A DNA stretch of 37,253 bases from Acidobacteriota bacterium (GCA_003224525.1 QHZB01000228.1:1-37253), one strand, 5' to 3'. Counted from the stretch's first letter, positions 25,705 through 34,192 are shown. The notes: generated by a model from the sequence alone, not told the origin. Numbers and translations are program-made.

Positions 25705-27039
25705 TCACTTCGCCAGCTTGACCGCCATCCGGTCGGCGGATTCCTCGCCGGTGCGCAGGGCGCCTTCACTGGAGAGGCCGTCGAGATAGTCGCCGCACAG
25801 GTCAAACGGGAAATCCCAAGCCGCGAGGCGTTTGCGCAGCGCAGTCATTTCGCGCAGTCTCCCGGGCGGAAACTGGGCGATGCCGATATTCCATCGTACG
25901 AGATGCACAAAAAGCACCTTGCCGCGGCATTCCGGGAAGGTCTGCTCCACAATTTCGCATGCTTGCTGCTTAACGGATTCATCGTTGGCGTCCAAGCGGC
26001 AGAACTCCGGCGTGTTCCACAGGAAGACGCCCGCCATACCTGCGCCTTCGGGACAGCGGTTGGGAGCGCGCAGGTGCTCCATTTCGATTTCCGCGCCGGG
26101 TACAACATCCGGTGTGAAGGCGTACCCGGCGTAAGGAACACTCGGCGGATTCGAGAGCGCTACCGCCGCGTTGGCAATCCTCGAATACTGCGTTCGGGAG
26201 AGCAGCTCGCGAAGATCTGCAGGAAGTTGTGGGCAAAGCTCCGGCACAAGCTGTCCTGGAATCGCGAAAATGACCGCGCGCGCTCTAAGAGTTTGTTGCT
26301 TGCCTTTAACCTCCGCTTCAACCTGAACGCCTTTCGGGCGCTGCTCGACATGCAGAACCCGAGCTTCCGTCACGACACGCACCTGGGAAGCCATAGTTTC
26401 CGGAATGCGATCGACGCCATCCGCAAGAGTCCATTGCCCACGCACGAGCAGGTTCCAGATCACTTGCATCAGGATTACGCGCGAAGAGGTTTCGACCGAT
26501 CCGCCAACGGGCCCATTCAACCCCGGCCGGAAGATGCGCTCGAATACTTCTTCCCCGCCGATGCGGCGGAAATACGTCCGCGCGTCTTCGCCGTCGAGCG
26601 AACCAGTGAGAATGCTGCGGCCATGGACGAGAGCGCGATGATGACGCAACAGGTCGAATCCGAATCGCAGGCAGGCGACGCGGGTACGCAAAGATATTCC
26701 GCGGTCAAAGAGCAGGTCCTCGAACCGCCCGCTGCGATAACCTCGGCAACCCGCGGCGTCTTGAATGCCCACACTGAAACTTCCTGTGCCGACTAGCGGC
26801 GACAATCCCAAGCGGCGCACGAGCGAGCGCATGCGCACAAAGCCATTTCCCAGCAACGTGACACCGCGATCGATCACAAATCCGTTGACCCGATCGGTGG
26901 TCATCCGGCCGCCTACGCGGGACTCCGCCTCCAGCACCAGCGGCTCCAGGCCGCGGTCCTTCAGCCGGAGAGCCGCAGCAACTCCGGCAATCCCTCCGCC
27001 AATCACGATTACGTCGGCGTCTCCGCTCTGGGTCCCCAT
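25705..27039 (-). CDS. FAD-dependent amine oxidase/phytoene desaturase-like oxidoreductase
   Basis: 444 aa flavoprotein. It begins with the dinucleotide-binding motif DVIVIGGGIAGVAAALRL (residues 9-26), then the second motif LEAESRVGGRMTTDRV, in which R and GGR contact FAD, and VIFAIPGQLVPEL in the middle. The C-terminal FAD motif is GDYLDGLSSEGALRTGE, the usual closing pattern of this superfamily. HpnE, CrtI and protoporphyrinogen oxidase share this fold, and the substrate is not determined. AAGGAG precedes ATG 27039. It lies 11 bp after the methyltransferase gene, in one unit with the TetR gene. Confidence 0.88.
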   Translation of the reverse strand: MGTQSGDADVIVIGGGIAGVAAALRLKDRGLEPLVLEAESRVGGRMTTDRVNGFVIDRGVTLLGNGFVRMRSLVRRLGLSPLVGTGSFSVGIQDAAGCRGYRSGRFEDLLFDRGISLRTRVACLRFGFDLLRHHRALVHGRSILTGSLDGEDARTYFRRIGGEEVFERIFRPGLNGPVGGSVETSSRVILMQVIWNLLVRGQWTLADGVDRIPETMASQVRVVTEARVLHVEQRPKGVQVEAEVKGKQQTLRARAVIFAIPGQLVPELCPQLPADLRELLSRTQYSRIANAAVALSNPPSVPYAGYAFTPDVVPGAEIEMEHLRAPNRCPEGAGMAGVFLWNTPEFCRLDANDESVKQQACEIVEQTFPECRGKVLFVHLVRWNIGIAQFPPGRLREMTALRKRLAAWDFPFDLCGDYLDGLSSEGALRTGEESADRMAVKLAK

Positions 27040-27050
27040 CAGGATTCTCC

Positions 27051-27884
27051 TTAGCGGCGCGTCCCGGCGAAGAGATCGACGGCCTGAGTGCTGCGCGCGT
27101 ACTTCACGTCATCAAAACGTTCGCGCAAGAACTTGTCCCAATCCTGGCGCTTGGTCACGTGATGAATCACCGGGCCGAAGATCACGTAGTTGTGCGCGTC
27201 CCACCCGTGTTCGAAGAGAAGTACCTTTCCTCCCGGCCTCAAGATGCGGTTCGCTTCGCTGAACAATTTTTCTCGCGCACCGCCCGTGGGAATTTCGTGC
27301 GTCCCGAACCCAAAACAGACCGCATCGCAGGAGGCATCCGGCAGCGGCAACGTGAAATGGTCCGCCTTATAGGCGACGATGCGCGGGTTGCTTGTGGGAG
27401 GCGCTTCCAGGTCGCGCACGTCCTGCACGGCTTCTTCGGGCGACTCGCCTTCCACGTTCCAGCAATCCACGGTTTGAATGGTGGCTTCCGGCAGCACGTC
27501 AGAGAGCAGGAAGGCGTGGCGGTACGTTCCGATGTGCAGGTCCGCGACGGTCACTTTGCCCTTTAGACTGCCCAATTCCACCAACCGGCGTACGTAGCGA
27601 GCTCCCGGATGACCGTACATGCGATACAAACCGAACAGTGAGTAGGCCAGAAGCAGCAATCCGATTTCTGCGAGTGCCACGGACGCCCAAAATGCCAGCG
27701 GCAGACGAAACATAACTCCAATGGCACCAAGCGGAATTCCAACCGCGAGAAAATATTTTGTAATTTTCCAGTAGTCGCGGCGGCTGACATACACGGCGCG
27801 TCCCCAATACCACCATGGCGTCGGCCGCTTCGCGGCGACTGATGCGGGATACCAGTGTGTGACGGCTTCGTGTGACTTGGTCAT
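27051..27884 (-). CDS. Membrane-anchored class I methyltransferase-like protein
   Basis: 277 aa. Residues about 40-92 form two hydrophobic segments (YFLAVGIPLGAIGVMF and FWASVALAEIGLLLLAYSLF). The C-terminal half is a methyltransferase-type domain: VTVADLHIGTYRHAFLL, QTVDCWNVEG, YKADHFTLPLPDASCDAVC and RILRPGGKVLLFEHGW. Motif I reads ADLHIGT instead of the usual (D/E)xGxGxG, so SAM binding may be altered. GAGGAGG precedes ATG 27884. It is probably co-transcribed with TetR and the FAD oxidoreductase, suggesting modification of a hydrophobic small molecule at the membrane (inference). Confidence 0.82.
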   Translation of the reverse strand: MTKSHEAVTHWYPASVAAKRPTPWWYWGRAVYVSRRDYWKITKYFLAVGIPLGAIGVMFRLPLAFWASVALAEIGLLLLAYSLFGLYRMYGHPGARYVRRLVELGSLKGKVTVADLHIGTYRHAFLLSDVLPEATIQTVDCWNVEGESPEEAVQDVRDLEAPPTSNPRIVAYKADHFTLPLPDASCDAVCFGFGTHEIPTGGAREKLFSEANRILRPGGKVLLFEHGWDAHNYVIFGPVIHHVTKRQDWDKFLRERFDDVKYARSTQAVDLFAGTRR

Positions 27885-27940
27885 CGCTCCTCCTCGATTC
27901 CGAAATTCAAGGTCGCAGGCTTCTCTCTTGTTCGAAACTC

Positions 27941-28627
27941 TTAGGTTCCTCCGGTCCAGCCTGCCTCACGCAGCATTCCCAGAATCTTTCTCTGGAAGGG
28001 CTGAACGAAAGGCCGCACTAGCGCCGAACGCGTCAACTCTATTAACTGAGTAAACAGATCTAATATTCCGTCTGCCAGCTTGTGGGTTCTCTGCTGCCCT
28101 TCCGTTTCGTCGTAGATGAAGAACAGGATCATGCCGAGATGCGCCAACCAGAGTGCCCACGGAAGAAGTTCCTGCAGTTCTTCGCTCACGTTGGTGCCCG
28201 CAACAGCTTCCTGGAAAATCGCAACGCTCTGGCTGCGCTGCGCGTCTGTGCCTTTCCCAAATACTGACAGCGGATGGTCCGGATCGCCGGTGTAGCGGAA
28301 CAAGGCCCCCAGAAACATGCGGTCATCCTTCAAGATTTCCAATTTCGAATGCACCGCCACTCCCAAGCGCTCGCGGAGTCCGGCCTTCCCGCTCAGCTCT
28401 AGGCGAACTTTCTCCGCATGCCGGCGCTGCACCTGGTCGTAGTAAGCCGCGACGATGGATTCCTTGCTCGGGAAGTAGTAGTAGGCAGCGCCGGTGGCTA
28501 CCTTGGCGGACCGTGCGATGTCGCGCATGGTGGTGACTTCAAAACCGCGCATGCGGAAGAGTTCCAGCGCCTTTTCGAAAATCACCGCCTTGGTTTTTTC
28601 GCCGGCGCTCTTGTTTGCTGTGCTCAT
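27941..28627 (-). CDS. TetR-family transcriptional regulator
   Basis: 228 aa. The N-terminal helix-turn-helix is typical: KTKAVIFEKALELFRMRGF, TTMRDIARSAKVATGAAYYY, FPSKESIVAAYYDQVQ. The C-terminal part is a ligand-binding helical domain (WALWLAHLGMILFFIYDETEG). It is the first gene of the TetR-methyltransferase-oxidoreductase unit. Its upstream region holds two copies of a perfect palindrome that frame the predicted promoter, so it very likely represses itself and the two enzyme genes until a ligand binds. Confidence 0.93.
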   Translation of the reverse strand: MSTANKSAGEKTKAVIFEKALELFRMRGFEVTTMRDIARSAKVATGAAYYYFPSKESIVAAYYDQVQRRHAEKVRLELSGKAGLRERLGVAVHSKLEILKDDRMFLGALFRYTGDPDHPLSVFGKGTDAQRSQSVAIFQEAVAGTNVSEELQELLPWALWLAHLGMILFFIYDETEGQQRTHKLADGILDLFTQLIELTRSALVRPFVQPFQRKILGMLREAGWTGGT

Positions 28628-28642
28628 AACGTTGGCCCGATA

Positions 28643-28656
28643 TTGAACATGTTCAA
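28643..28656. promoter_or_regulatory. Operator copy 1 for the TetR regulator (palindrome)
   Basis: TTGAACATGTTCAA, a perfect 14-bp palindrome, directly abuts the -10 hexamer of the TetR promoter and covers the expected transcription start. Shares TGAACATGTTCA with the second copy 50 bp away (centre to centre). Confidence 0.72.
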
Positions 28657-28685
28657 ATGCTAAACCAAACCCAGCTCCGAGTCAA
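28657..28685 (-). promoter_or_regulatory. Predicted promoter of the TetR operon
   Basis: On the minus strand TTGACT (28685-28680) and TAGCAT (28662-28657) are separated by 17 bp (5/6 and 4/6 matches). It lies exactly between the two palindromes, 30 bp upstream of the ATG, so the leader would be about 23 nt. Confidence 0.6.
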
Positions 28686-28693
28686 GTAGAAAA

Positions 28694-28705
28694 TGAACAT
28701 GTTCA
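28694..28705. promoter_or_regulatory. Operator copy 2 for the TetR regulator (palindrome)
   Basis: TGAACATGTTCA, a perfect 12-bp palindrome, lies 8 bp upstream of the -35 hexamer on the minus strand. Next to it on the plus strand is TATAAT (28724-28729), with no good -35 hexamer. Confidence 0.7.
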
Positions 28706-29077
28706 ATAAGTCTCTATACTATTTATAATCTGTTACTTACGAACATTTCGAGGAGTATGGTTTCGACCCGGCAACAGCCGTGATCCCTGGAACTGAAGTC
28801 TGCCCAGCAAGAATAGCCTGCGAGTTCAGAAAATCGTACGTCGATTTGAAGCCAGCGCCCGCGTACCTCATTGATTCCCTTGTCTCTAGGGAACTTGCTC
28901 CAGTAAGATGCCGGTTATAACGGTCGGGAATCATGGGCTGATCCCGCGGGGAACATTTCGAGAGCATTTTACGTTCCATAGTTGGCAGGCCGAGATGGAC
29001 TGCCAGACGGCTTTTGAGAGAGAAGCCGACTCGCAGACACGCCTTGCACCGCAGCAGGTTATGAGGCTGACGATACG
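28706..29077. other. Intergenic region between the TetR operon and the ECF sigma gene
   Basis: No convincing gene. It holds the ECF-type promoter candidate at 28949-28975 and two exact copies of GAACATTTCGAG at 28741-28752 and 28951-28962, 210 bp apart; the second forms part of that promoter. Confidence 0.5.
28949..28975 (+). promoter_or_regulatory. Candidate ECF-type promoter upstream of the sigma factor gene
   Basis: GGGAAC (28949-28954), a 17-bp spacer, then CGTT (28972-28975). GGGAAC...CGTT/CGTC is the usual form of ECF sigma promoters. It lies about 100 bp before the sigma gene start on the same strand, as expected if the sigma factor transcribes its own operon. Confidence 0.45.
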
Positions 29078-29647
29078 TTGGAGCAGGATGCCCAACTGGT
29101 CCAGCAATGCCTCCAGGGCGACGGGTCGGCCTGGGAGGAACTTGTGCGTCGCCATACCAGGCGCATCTTTAACATCTGCTACCGCTTCACCGGAAACCGA
29201 ACGGAATCCGAGGACCTGTCGCAAGATGTTTTCCTCCGCGTGTACCGTACGTTGGGCAGTTATCGTTCGGCCCATGGCGGTTTCGCAACTTGGATGACCA
29301 GCGTGACGCGCAATCTATTGATTGACCATTACCGTAGAACGAAGCGCGATCGCATTACCGACTCGCTGGACGACAAGATGCCGATGGTGGAGAACAAGGA
29401 ATCGGCGGGACGTCGGCCGGATGAGCAGGCGCTGCTCGGCGAATTGAGCGGCCAGGTGCAATCAGCGCTGACGCGGCTTTCGCCGGAATTGCGCGAGGCG
29501 GTGATCCTGCGCGACCTGCAGCAATTGGAGTACAGCGAGATTCAGCAAGTTTTGGCGGTACCGGAAGGAACGGTAAAATCACGAATCAATCGCGGACGCA
29601 TCGAACTGGCGCGCGTTCTGCAGCAGATGGGAGTGCGCCCGTCATGA
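29078..29647 (+). CDS. ECF (sigma-70 family) RNA polymerase sigma factor
   Basis: 189 aa. Region 2 shows EELVRRHTRRIFNICYRFTG, SEDLSQDVFLRVYRTL and GFATWMTSVTRNLLIDHYRR; region 4 has RLSPELREAVILRDLQQLEY and EIQQVLAVPEGTVKSRINRG. The first plausible start is TTG 29078; the frame is open only from 29018 and has no ATG or GTG before this. It is first in an operon with a zinc-finger anti-sigma gene 38 bp downstream and three envelope-type genes, which fits control of cell-envelope stress (inference). Confidence 0.93.
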   Translation: MEQDAQLVQQCLQGDGSAWEELVRRHTRRIFNICYRFTGNRTESEDLSQDVFLRVYRTLGSYRSAHGGFATWMTSVTRNLLIDHYRRTKRDRITDSLDDKMPMVENKESAGRRPDEQALLGELSGQVQSALTRLSPELREAVILRDLQQLEYSEIQQVLAVPEGTVKSRINRGRIELARVLQQMGVRPS

Positions 29648-29684
29648 TGGAATTTGGAGTTTCGAAGCGAGCGCGGAGCATGCC

Positions 29685-30368
29685 ATGAACTGGAACTGCG
29701 AACAAACCGAAGCGCGGCTGAGCGATTACCTGGACGGACTTCTTCATCCCGGAGAGCAAGCCGCTTTCGACTTCCATGTGAACGCGTGCGAGCGTTGCAC
29801 TCCGCTGGTCGCCGGTGTTTCCCGTGTTCTCGGCACTCTGCACTCCTTGGCGCAGGTTGAACCACGGCCGCAACTTTTCGACTCGATTCTGACGGCGACT
29901 CTCGGCCCGCAGAGCTGGCGCAGCGCGAAGCGCTGGCTGCGCGGGCTGCGGTCGCCTCGTTTTGTGTACAGCGCGGTCTCCGTTGCCGCGACTTTCTTCG
30001 TCATTCTTACGGCCTCTGGTTTCTCGTTTCGCAAGCCGAAGCTGGCGGATCTTAATCCCGCCACGATTTATCGCAAGACGAACAGCCAGGTGCATCTCGT
30101 TTATGCGCACAGCGCCAAGTTCGTCAGCGATCTGCGCGTGGTTTATGAAATTCAAACGCGCCTGAACGAAAACGAACAGAATCCCACTACCAGGGAGCAA
30201 ACCATTCCGCAGAATTCTCCCGGCAAACAACCCGGCCGCACCGACAGCACGAATCCGTCCGCGCCCAAACAGCAGAACCGTGCCGACCAAATCGGCAGGA
30301 ATTTGCGGGTTCTGGCTTCGCAATTCCCCGTTCTGAGCGGATCGATTGGTGAGAGGAGAAGGTCATGA
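29685..30368 (+). CDS. Zinc-finger (zf-HC2) anti-sigma factor, membrane-anchored
   Basis: 227 aa. The N-terminal anti-sigma zinc finger reads MNWNCEQTEARLSDYLDG followed by FHVNACERC, the HxxxCxxC zinc motif (about 31-38) of ZAS-type anti-sigma factors. One transmembrane segment lies at about 94-113 (VYSAVSVAATFFVILTASGF), with a polar Gln/Asn-rich tail outside. It should hold the upstream ECF sigma at the membrane until a signal releases it. Its stop overlaps the start of the next gene (ATGA). Confidence 0.9.
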   Translation: MNWNCEQTEARLSDYLDGLLHPGEQAAFDFHVNACERCTPLVAGVSRVLGTLHSLAQVEPRPQLFDSILTATLGPQSWRSAKRWLRGLRSPRFVYSAVSVAATFFVILTASGFSFRKPKLADLNPATIYRKTNSQVHLVYAHSAKFVSDLRVVYEIQTRLNENEQNPTTREQTIPQNSPGKQPGRTDSTNPSAPKQQNRADQIGRNLRVLASQFPVLSGSIGERRRS

Positions 30369-31033
30369 AGTGTGCCGTCCATTCCGATGTGGACGCGGTC
30401 GGCTACTGCCGCAATTGCGGCAAGGCCATGTGCTCGACGTGCGTGCGTCCGGTGCGCGACGTTCTCTATTGCGAAGAGTGCTTGGCGGCTATCGTGGGCA
30501 TTCCCGCTCCGGCTCCGTCCGTTCCGACTGTGGCAGCGGAATCGCAATACCAGATGCCCGCTTCCGGTTTGCCTGGGGCCTCACCGGGCTACGCAAGATC
30601 GAATCCAGTCTTGGCTTTCTTCCTGGGATTCCTGCCGGGGATGGGCGCCTTCTATAACGAGCAATACGGCAAGGGCATGATTCATCTCGCCATCTTCTTG
30701 GTGCTCTTCATAAGCGGTGTCGATGGGGCGATGAGCGGGGGAGCTGAAGCCGCTTTGTGGATCTGTGTCGCTGGACTGTGGGTCTACATGCCCATTGATG
30801 CCTACCGCACGGCAAAAGCGCGGCAGGCCGGCGAAACTTTGTCCGATCCTCTTGATGCCTTTACCAAGGAGCGCCCGATTGGGCCGATTCTTCTGATCGG
30901 TGCGGGAGTCTTGCTGCTGCTGCACAATTTTGATTGGTTTCCCTGGTACCGGATTTCGCAGTTTTTCTGGCCGGCGGTTCTGATTGCCGCGGGAGTTTTG
31001 ATGATGCGCAAAAGGCTCGACCGCCGTTCTTAG
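30365..31033 (+). CDS. B-box zinc finger membrane protein
   Basis: 222 aa. The N-terminus is a B-box-type zinc finger: CAVHSDVDAVGYCRNCGKAM followed by CSTCVRPVRDVLYCEECL, spaced Cys/His pairs at residues 3 to about 40. Three or more transmembrane segments follow (PVLAFFLGFLPGMGAFYNEQ, HLAIFLVLFISGVDGAM, GPILLIGAGVLLLLHNFDWF). The last part matches the LiaI/LiaF-like transmembrane unit also found in the next two proteins. It may link cytoplasmic sensing to membrane state; exact role unknown. Confidence 0.8.
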   Translation: MKCAVHSDVDAVGYCRNCGKAMCSTCVRPVRDVLYCEECLAAIVGIPAPAPSVPTVAAESQYQMPASGLPGASPGYARSNPVLAFFLGFLPGMGAFYNEQYGKGMIHLAIFLVLFISGVDGAMSGGAEAALWICVAGLWVYMPIDAYRTAKARQAGETLSDPLDAFTKERPIGPILLIGAGVLLLLHNFDWFPWYRISQFFWPAVLIAAGVLMMRKRLDRRS

Positions 31034-31046
31034 GAGGTTTTTCTCG

Positions 31047-31340
31047 ATGAGTGACCGTATCCGGTGCGCATGCCGCCGTTGCACGATTCGCGGGCTGACG
31101 GGTCCCGCTGTCATTATTACCGTCGGCGTGCTTTTTCTCCTCGACCAGATGCGCGGCGGTGATTTTTCGTTCGGCAACACGTATCCCGTGATCCTCATCG
31201 TCATCGGTGCAATCAGCCTAGCCGCTGCCGCTGCACCGGCTGACGGCCACATTTCCGGGCCGATGCCTCCCGCGGCTCCAAGTGCGCCGGGCTCCGCGCC
31301 AACTGTCCCGCAAAATCAATCTCCCGGCCAAGGACAATAG
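31047..31340 (+). CDS. Small LiaI/LiaF-like transmembrane protein
   Basis: 97 aa; AGGAGG lies 8 bp before ATG 31047. It starts MSDRIRCACRRCTIRGLTGP, then two hydrophobic segments with a short turn (AVIITVGVLFLLDQM and YPVILIVIGAISLAAAAAP), the DUF5668-type pattern, then a Pro/Ala-rich tail. In LiaF proteins this part anchors a sensor of membrane stress. Co-directional with its neighbours at short spacing. Confidence 0.75.
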   Translation: MSDRIRCACRRCTIRGLTGPAVIITVGVLFLLDQMRGGDFSFGNTYPVILIVIGAISLAAAAAPADGHISGPMPPAAPSAPGSAPTVPQNQSPGQGQ

Positions 31341-31346
31341 GGCTCT

Positions 31347-32696
31347 ATGGCGAATCTCCGTCGTCGCGGCAGCTCACTTTTTCCCGGCCTTCTCCTGCTC
31401 TTCATTGGAATGCTGCTGCTCCTTCACAACTACCGCGGTCTCGTTATTGTCAATGTGCTCGGCCACTGGTGGCCGCTCATTTTGATTTTTTGGGGCGCGA
31501 TCAAACTCTATGAGCGCATGGCTGCCAGCCGCTCTGGCGATCCCCGCGCTGCAAGCATCACCTCCGGTGAGGTTTTTTTAGTTCTGGGACTTCTCAGCCT
31601 TCTAGGAATCGTGGTTGCCGTCGACTACGGCAGGGAAAATATCCCCGGTCACTTTCGAGAGTGGGGAAACAGTTTTGACTTCGACCTGGAGGTCGCACCC
31701 AAGTCCGTTCCCGCGGATGCCCGCATCACGATACGCAACGGCCGCGGCAACATTAGCGTGCGTCCATCGGACGACGCCCAGATTCGAATCTCCGGCAAGA
31801 AGAAGGCCAATGCCTGGAACGAGAACGATGCCCAGCAAGTTGCCGCACGCGTTGGCGTCGAAGTCCTGCAGAATGGCGACGGCTACGAAATACGTCCAAC
31901 GGGGGTAAGCAAAGGTGAATCGCGCATCCGCCTGGATCTTGACGTGGCGGTTCCGAAGAAGGCCTCGCTGACGATCCGGAACGAGAAAGGCGACATCACC
32001 GTCGCCGACATGGCGAAGCCCGTAAGTGTGACGAACGGCGTTGGTGACATCGAGATTCGCGACACGGCGGGCGACGTCAGTATCGATACCCGGAAGAGCG
32101 ACATCAAAGTTTCCGACACAAAGGGCAACATCAAGATTTCCGGCCACGGCGGGGAAATAAATGTATCGGGCGCCACGGGCGGGCTTACCATCGAGGGCGA
32201 ATTTTACGGGGCCATCCGGGTAGACAAAGTTGCCAAGGGCGTGCGCTTCATTTCACAGCGCACCGATCTGACACTCTCGCAACTCGCCGGCCATATGCAG
32301 GCCGGCCCAGGCAACCTCGAAATCTTTGACGCTCCCGGGAACCTCAGCGTGCGCTCGCAGGACGACATCACGCTGGAGAACGCCGGCGGCAAGGTCAATG
32401 TGGACAATCGCAGAGGAAACGTTGAAGTTCGCTTCTCGGCTCCGCCGAAAGACGACATCGAGATCAACAATTCTTCCGCGGGAATTACGCTTAGCCTGCC
32501 CGAATCCTCGAGCTTTGAGATTCTCGCCGATTGCCATTCCGGCGATATTGACACCGAGTTTCGAGCGGATTCCCTTAAGCAATCTGCGACGCATTCCGGT
32601 GACTCCCATTTGGAAGGGAAATACGGAAGCGGCCGCGGCCCGAAAATCATCTTGAAAACCAGCTACGGCGCCATCGCCATCCGCAAGACCAGCTGA
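31347..32696 (+). CDS. DUF4097-type beta-helical protein with LiaF-like membrane anchor
   Basis: 449 aa. Residues 1-95 carry three hydrophobic segments of the LiaI/LiaF-like kind (LFPGLLLLFIGMLLLLHNY, VNVLGHWWPLILIFWGAIKL, FLVLGLLSLLGIVVAVDYG). From about residue 120 a DUF4097-like beta-repeat region follows, with recurring units such as ITIRNGRGNISVRPS, LTIRNEKGDITVADM, VGDIEIRDTAGDVSI and GGKVNVDNRRGNVEVRF. Such regions form beta-solenoids on the cell surface or periplasmic side. Last gene of the ECF operon; a plausible output or sensor of envelope stress. Confidence 0.85.
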   Translation: MANLRRRGSSLFPGLLLLFIGMLLLLHNYRGLVIVNVLGHWWPLILIFWGAIKLYERMAASRSGDPRAASITSGEVFLVLGLLSLLGIVVAVDYGRENIPGHFREWGNSFDFDLEVAPKSVPADARITIRNGRGNISVRPSDDAQIRISGKKKANAWNENDAQQVAARVGVEVLQNGDGYEIRPTGVSKGESRIRLDLDVAVPKKASLTIRNEKGDITVADMAKPVSVTNGVGDIEIRDTAGDVSIDTRKSDIKVSDTKGNIKISGHGGEINVSGATGGLTIEGEFYGAIRVDKVAKGVRFISQRTDLTLSQLAGHMQAGPGNLEIFDAPGNLSVRSQDDITLENAGGKVNVDNRRGNVEVRFSAPPKDDIEINNSSAGITLSLPESSSFEILADCHSGDIDTEFRADSLKQSATHSGDSHLEGKYGSGRGPKIILKTSYGAIAIRKTS

Positions 32697-32821
32697 GCGC
32701 CGTGCAGCAGCAGACGTTCCGCGCACCGATTTTTTCGCTGGCGGAATTATTCCGTCAAGAATGGCTCGGCTCGCGCCATTTGCATCGCGTATTTCGCGTG
32801 CTCGTTAATGCGCCCACTCCC

Positions 32822-34192
32822 TCAGAACGCACTTGGCACCGAGAATCCAAGCGCCGCCGCTTGCTGGCCAAGTTCTTGCCAAATGCCGGCCGACATGGCA
32901 GTCCCGCCGCTTGTCAAAATTCCGCCACCCAGGTTCTGAAGGCATGGCGCCGCAATGAGAGGCGCTTGAGGCTCCGGCAGGCTCGGTACAGTGGCATCTT
33001 GCTCGTTGAAATTCAGAGCGTACGCGAGGTTCTGCACGTCATTGCTCGCGTCGCGTGGCGTCAAGGGCGCAAGGTCCCAGCGCCACTCAATCAATTTCAA
33101 GACGGAAGTATGATCGAACACCAGGGCGCTGACTCTCGAATCAGCCGGATTCCCCCGGCTGAAGGGTGACGCAACGACTGTAGGGACGCGCAAACCGAGC
33201 AGCGCTTTGCCATCCACGAGATCCGTATCGACGTTGTTAGCGGCCGCGGCGCGCGGCGGCGCAATGTGCTCGAAGAAGCCGCCCCATTCATCAAAATTCA
33301 CAATGAACACCGTGTTCGTCCACTTCGGCCCTGTGGCCACGGCCTTGAATGTTTCATAAAGGAAGAGATCACCTTTGCGGATATCGGCGTGAGGATGGTC
33401 GTCGTTGCCCGTACCATCATCCAGGATGGTATATCTGGGGTCAACGAAAGAGACCGCGGGCAGGGTCCCCGTGCTGGCCGCCACGAGGAACTCGTCGTAG
33501 AGACGCGAGATGCCGAGATATTTCGCGCCCCACAGGGCAACGAACGGCACGTTGGAGAAGTAATAGCGTGCCGTCACTCCGGCGCTGGCAAGCCGGTCCC
33601 AAATTGTAGGCAGTGAACTGAAGTTGGTGCTATTGGTCAAGCGGTCGGTTTGCGCGGCGTGCAGAAACAGCCGGTTCGGAAAGGTCGGCCCAAGGATCGA
33701 GGCGAAGTACCGGTCGCAAGCGGTGTAGTTCCGGGCCAGCGCCGCGTAAAACGGGATGTCTTGTTCGCCGTAATAGCCAATGGAATAGACGTCGTTGCTA
33801 CCCGCACGGAGAAAACCGTCCATCATTCCATGGTCATACTCGACGCGACCGCCGCTGTAGGAATGGTCTGGACCCGGATGGGGGCAACCGGTGTTGTCGC
33901 CCGAGAGCGAATGAGTCGCGTGGCTCACGGCCGCGCTGTCCACATACGTCAATCCGGCTTGTTTGCCATCCGCATCCGGCAGCCAGCCCAGGAAGTGGTC
34001 GAAACTCCGGTTCTCCAGCGTCACCACCACGATGTGTTCGATGCCCGAATTCTGCGGGCTCGGCAGGTTAGGCAAATTCAGAAGAAAATCTTGCGCAAAC
34101 AATTTCTTGCTCGAGGGCCACGACGCGCCAACCAACGCGGCTCCCGAAACGAATGCGGCGTTCTTCAACAACTCGCGACGATTTACCTTCAT
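32822..34192 (-). CDS. Tat-exported phosphoesterase (phospholipase C/acid phosphatase type)
   Basis: 456 aa from ATG 34192, which has GGGAG upstream; a longer ATG at 34276 would add a hydrophilic leader before the signal. Tat motif: NRRELLKNAAFVSGAALVG. The alkaline-phosphatase-superfamily core shows IEHIVVVTLENRSFDHFLGW (metal-binding Glu/Asn), PDHSYSGGRVEYDHGMMDGF, and FDEWGGFFEHIAPP (the second metal site). It should hydrolyse a phosphate ester outside the cytoplasmic membrane; the choice between phospholipid and other substrates is open. Alone on the minus strand between the ECF operon and aroA. Confidence 0.9.
   Translation of the reverse strand: MKVNRRELLKNAAFVSGAALVGASWPSSKKLFAQDFLLNLPNLPSPQNSGIEHIVVVTLENRSFDHFLGWLPDADGKQAGLTYVDSAAVSHATHSLSGDNTGCPHPGPDHSYSGGRVEYDHGMMDGFLRAGSNDVYSIGYYGEQDIPFYAALARNYTACDRYFASILGPTFPNRLFLHAAQTDRLTNSTNFSSLPTIWDRLASAGVTARYYFSNVPFVALWGAKYLGISRLYDEFLVAASTGTLPAVSFVDPRYTILDDGTGNDDHPHADIRKGDLFLYETFKAVATGPKWTNTVFIVNFDEWGGFFEHIAPPRAAAANNVDTDLVDGKALLGLRVPTVVASPFSRGNPADSRVSALVFDHTSVLKLIEWRWDLAPLTPRDASNDVQNLAYALNFNEQDATVPSLPEPQAPLIAAPCLQNLGGGILTSGGTAMSAGIWQELGQQAAALGFSVPSAF

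Noticed and set aside
28701-28729. Divergent plus-strand promoter using TATAAT at 28724
   Set aside because: The hexamer at the -35 distance (GTTCAA) matches consensus poorly, and no gene begins soon after on that strand.
28737-28979. Minus-strand frame of 80 codons upstream of tetR
   Set aside because: No ribosome site or known motif, and it covers the candidate ECF promoter; probably chance.
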